Origin: Trifolium pratense
Taxonomy: Eukaryota > Streptophyta > Magnoliopsida > Fabales > Fabaceae
Assembly: GCF_020283565.1 (NCBI RefSeq)
Contig: NC_060065.1
Location: forward strand, 31,732,409 to 31,796,408
DNA length: 64,000 nucleotides
Reading direction: 5' to 3'
A model generated the notes under the pieces. The model was not told the DNA's origin, did not search any database, and was given only the letters and a program-made list of their open reading frames with translations. Position 1 is the stretch's first letter; each line of letters begins with the position of its first letter. Of this stretch, positions 60,887 through 64,000 are shown one piece after another. Made by a program: the position numbers and the translations under genes.

Positions 60887-62134
60887 CAGTGTTTTAAAAA
60901 CCGGACCGGTCATCGAACCGGCGAGGGTACTGGGTCACTGGTTCATTGGTCGAACCACTGGGTCACTGGTCGAACCGCATGACAAACCGGATTAAACCGG
61001 ATTAAACCGATGGAATGAACCGGTCTCTATGATAAGACTATATAGTTATTAAACCGGTTGAATCAGATAACTCGGTCTTTAAAAAAGTATAAAAATATGA
61101 AAATTTGAAAATTTCATAAAAAGAATGCCATAAATTCTATAAAACAAGGACATATACCACTAATAATAATAAATAAATTTTTATATAAAGAATGTCATAT
61201 ACAAATAAATTATGTTTATAGGTTTTAAAAGAATAAATAATAATTTTATATCTTACCAAAAAAAATTGTATGTCAAATATACTTGATTTATTTTTATTTG
61301 GTTAAAAAGAAAAGTAGTCTTTTTATAATACTTTGGGCTATTAATTTACCTAGTTTTGTTGACCCAAAAGCCCAAATAAAAGCTATAACCCTAAAATTGA
61401 AATTTCATTACTCCTATTACACAACCTACTTGCACAGCAGCTCTATCTTCTCTCTTCCTCCATCTGTTACGTTTTTTCTTTCTTTTTTCTCTCTTTTCTT
61501 TGATTCTTTTCTCCTCACTATTTAGCCAGATCTTTGTTCTTTCTTTTCTTTCTTCTTTTCTCTCTCTCTCTGCCTTTCTTTCATCTTACTGATTTTTTTT
61601 TTCTTCTTTCAAACATGCCTAATATTGATTTTGTTAGCCAAGGTTAGACCTTTTCGGTGATTGATCTATGGATTTCAGTTCATGGGATGATATTGTTACT
61701 TTCTTCTTGGAATATTCAAATGGGTTAATAATTTTGAGCAAACATTTGTTTCTTTTCTATTGTTATTAGTTTTGCCCTATCCAATGTTACTTCTTGTTAT
61801 GCTTTGGATATCAAGTGAAATTTGTTTCGTTTCAAAACAATTTCATCCGTTCTGCTTGTTGTTTACCGTAACAAAAAAAAAAAGCGTACAAAAGAAAGAA
61901 AAAAAAAAACGTAAAAAAAAAAAGCATAAAAAAAATTTAAAAAATCTGCCCGCAAATAAACCGGCCGGTTCAAAAAACCGCCGGTTCACCGGTTTTTCCG
62001 GTTTCCACCGGTTCATTCCGGTTTCCACCGGTTCATTAGCATGTCCGGTCCAACAATCAGACCAGACCGGTTTACCTCCGGTTTCCGGTTCAACCGGTTC
62101 GACCGGCCGGTCCGGTCCGGTTTTTAAAACACTG
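60887..62134 (+). mobile_element. 1,248-bp hAT-type non-autonomous element, copy 2
   Basis: Same ends and same length as copy 1, and identical to it wherever I compared them. The 8-bp target duplication GTTTCAAC (60879-60886 and 62135-62142) is perfect and differs from that of copy 1, which proves independent insertion. It lies beyond the second RBR exon, probably in its next intron, in the same orientation as copy 1. Confidence 0.93.
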
Positions 62135-62275
62135 GTTTCAACAGTAACTTCATACAAATAAAGACCCTTGCATTACATGTTTCTAGATGGTAATATTTAG
62201 ACTTGGACTAATGAAATTGTTTTTTAATTCTGTAAACCACTATTGCAACCATCCAGTTTTTGAAATGGATGTGCA

Positions 62276-62345
<70 letters not shown>

Positions 62346-62351
62346 GAGAGA
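62276..62351. repeat. Compound (TG)n(AG)n microsatellite
   Basis: About ten TG units run directly into AG units with one interruption (GATGAG). It is highly repetitive and probably variable in length. Confidence 0.9.
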
Positions 62352-63349
62352 TCAGTTAGTGATATATGATCCAGCTACTCAATGATAATAGGCTAGATTC
62401 ATCTTGATTCCCTGGTTCTACATGCACTGTTCAGACCTCAATATCAGTTTCAGATTGTTGTACTCAATGTAATCTATGACTTAATGCCGCAGGTTCAAAT
62501 TATTTTGGTTCTCTAGGTAAGTAGTTGGTACTCGGTAGTGAGTTCTATAATAGTAATATGTTTTGTGAACAAGGGCATTAGAATGATTAAAAAAAATTCC
62601 CTTTAATTTTAATAATACTAAAAACAGAATAGTGCTGTGAAACAACTAAAGCAAAAAACTACGAACTTGTTTGATTTGTTCTTTCCTGAAGAAATTTTTA
62701 AAACAGAAAATAAAGCGAAGATGACATAAAAATGCAGAAAAGCGTTTGTCTGCAATATAAATTGAGTATCAGTTGTAAGGATAAAAATGCAGAACTGGCT
62801 GTGCTGTATGAAAAGAGGTAGATAGAGAGATTGTTTCAATAGTTTGCACTATTATTAAATCTGTTTATGGTTGGAGATGCAAACCGCATTAAATGGATAT
62901 TTTATTGGATAGAGTGGATCAATGTGGCGGGAGAGGATATAGGATTTGAAAATAGTTTTGTGATCGAAAAGCTTCAATGATTTTTAGACTTGAAAATAGC
63001 AAAAAGCTGATTTCTGCAAATGAAGTTGCAGAAGGGATCATTTTGAGATGATCAGCTATTCCGGTTACATTAATTTTTAGGTTAAATGTTTTTCATCCCT
63101 ATAAATATACCAACCTTTATCTTTAGTGTCTACAAAACAATTCTTCAAACTTTCGTCCCCTACATATTTTCCGCTACTAATTTTAGTCATCGTTTTTAAC
63201 AATAGTGACATGTTAGAATATTACAAAATTGTTTTGTATTATATTAGAGGATCTTAAGTTATTTCCTAGGATCAGTTCACAATCTTAGATTATCTCTGAG
63301 GATTGGATTTATATTACTTTTTATTATTGTGATTTGTTCTTACCCAAGA
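62352..63349. other. Non-coding stretch, probably intron of the RBR gene
   Basis: I looked here for the missing RING2 exon and found no CGxxFCYxCG-like coding text. At 62492 an acceptor-like GCCGCAG precedes a 25-bp open stretch ending at AGGTAAGT, but its translation (FKLFWFS) does not fit RING2. Nothing else is recognisable. Confidence 0.4.
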
Positions 63350-63510
63350 GTGCTTAGATGAGATGACACGGGCCTCTTCTAGCTTAACCTGGCTTGGGCA
63401 TGCAGCAGCGTTAAAACTCTCGAGGAGAGTTTGCCCCCCATTTTGGTCCCACAAGGTTTGAGGGATTAGTATTGCGCGCAGAGGATATCCGATTTATACC
63501 CAAAATTTTG
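63350..63510 (+). mobile_element. tRNA-derived SINE with internal deletion
   Basis: CTTAGATGAGATGACACGGG, CTTCTAGCTTAACCTGGCTT, GAGGAGAGTTTGCCCCCCAT and GCGCGCAGAGGATATCCGAT match the family at 55175. The B-box region between AACC and TGGCTTGGGCATGC is missing about 20 bp relative to that copy, so this copy should be inactive. Confidence 0.7.
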
Positions 63511-63776
63511 ATTTGTTTTTTATTTTTCTCTACATATAGGATTAGAGTTTAGTCTTCTGCATCAAGTTAGTATCAAGCCATTATCAATAATATTCAAAGT
63601 TCTTATTATTTTCACTTATACTTTTATCTAAAATCTCACAACTTCAACATGACATCTGTCTAACAGAATTCCACTGACACCTATCTAATGGGATTATGCG
63701 AGGCCAATAGCGAGGAAACTCATAGTTTGTCGGATGGGAATTTACGGTGCCACAAAAAATTCTTACTATGAACTTA

Positions 63777-63777
<1 letters not shown>

Positions 63778-63834
<57 letters not shown>
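63778..63834. repeat. (AAT)n microsatellite
   Basis: About nineteen uninterrupted AAT units. Long pure runs like this are usually length-polymorphic between accessions. Confidence 0.95.
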
Positions 63835-63835
<1 letters not shown>

Positions 63836-64000
63836 TTTGAAACTTCCTCTAAAAAAAAATGTTTGAAACTGTTTTAGTGAATACGATCAGTATTGGCATT
63901 ATTAGCCGCGAGGAACGAACAAGAGCGAAGCACAGAACACTCTGTTTTCATGTCTGTTATGCACTTTATTTTTCTTTATCAAATTATGAAATTATTACTT

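Noticed and set aside
62187..62369. Frame encoding VCVCV and RERERE runs
   Set aside because: Translation of the (TG)n(AG)n microsatellite.
62492..62516. Candidate third exon of the RBR gene
   Set aside because: Acceptor and donor look fine and the phase fits, but the residues do not match the RING2 pattern and the length is too short to complete the domain.

Overview
This is a 64 kb piece of plant nuclear DNA, most likely from a papilionoid legume and probably Medicago truncatula or a close relative. The evidence is AT-rich intergenic DNA, short exons with canonical GT/AG introns, plant-only gene families, a relative of the legume nodulation E3 ligase LIN/CERBERUS, and dense small transposons, SINEs and LINE 3' ends of legume type. 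The species call is inference; no marker in the window proves it. There are no bacterial-type operons, CRISPR arrays, rRNA genes or functional tRNA genes.

Seven protein genes are supported, and splicing was resolved by hand. (1) 1-994 (+) is the 3' end of a chloroplast protein gene like At4g37920. (2) 5141-6383 (+) is a 74-aa prefoldin-like protein in three small exons. (3) 13923-18309 (+) is a complete 588-aa NPR3/NPR4-type salicylic-acid co-receptor. (4) 25542-30221 (+) is a 944-aa LIN-like armadillo-type protein without recognisable U-box or WD40 repeats. (5) 43522-48707 (+) is a complete 1032-aa AGO2-clade Argonaute with a miR403-like site in its 3' UTR. (6) 51060-52496 (-) is a 440-aa O-fucosyltransferase-like type II membrane protein. 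(7) 57621-59811 (+) is an RBR (RING-IBR-RING) ubiquitin ligase whose final exon is not visible in the window.

The remaining DNA is mostly mobile. Two 1,248-bp hAT-type elements with perfect 8-bp target duplications lie at 55970-57217 (just upstream of the RBR start codon) and 60887-62134 (beyond its second exon); they appear identical, so they moved recently. Four MULE-type TIR elements lie at 4172-5058, 17532-17843, 21366-22100 and 38261-39185; three have perfect 9-bp target duplications. A palindromic MITE is at 39692-40027. Stowaway-like and Harbinger-like MITEs are scattered throughout. One LINE 3' end (22613-23244) has a perfect 20-bp target duplication, and five other LINE fragments are older. 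Other items are a copia-type LTR with primer-binding site (8748-8972), a Helitron-type 3' terminus (31927) and several tRNA-derived SINEs. One MITE family rich in AGCTTAT/ATAAGCT occurs in introns of five of the seven genes.

The genes do not form one pathway. NPR3/4, AGO2, the LIN-like protein and the RBR ligase do belong to families used in immunity, RNA silencing or ubiquitin signalling. About 30.2-43.5 kb has no supported gene; it is very AT-rich and holds the largest foldback element.
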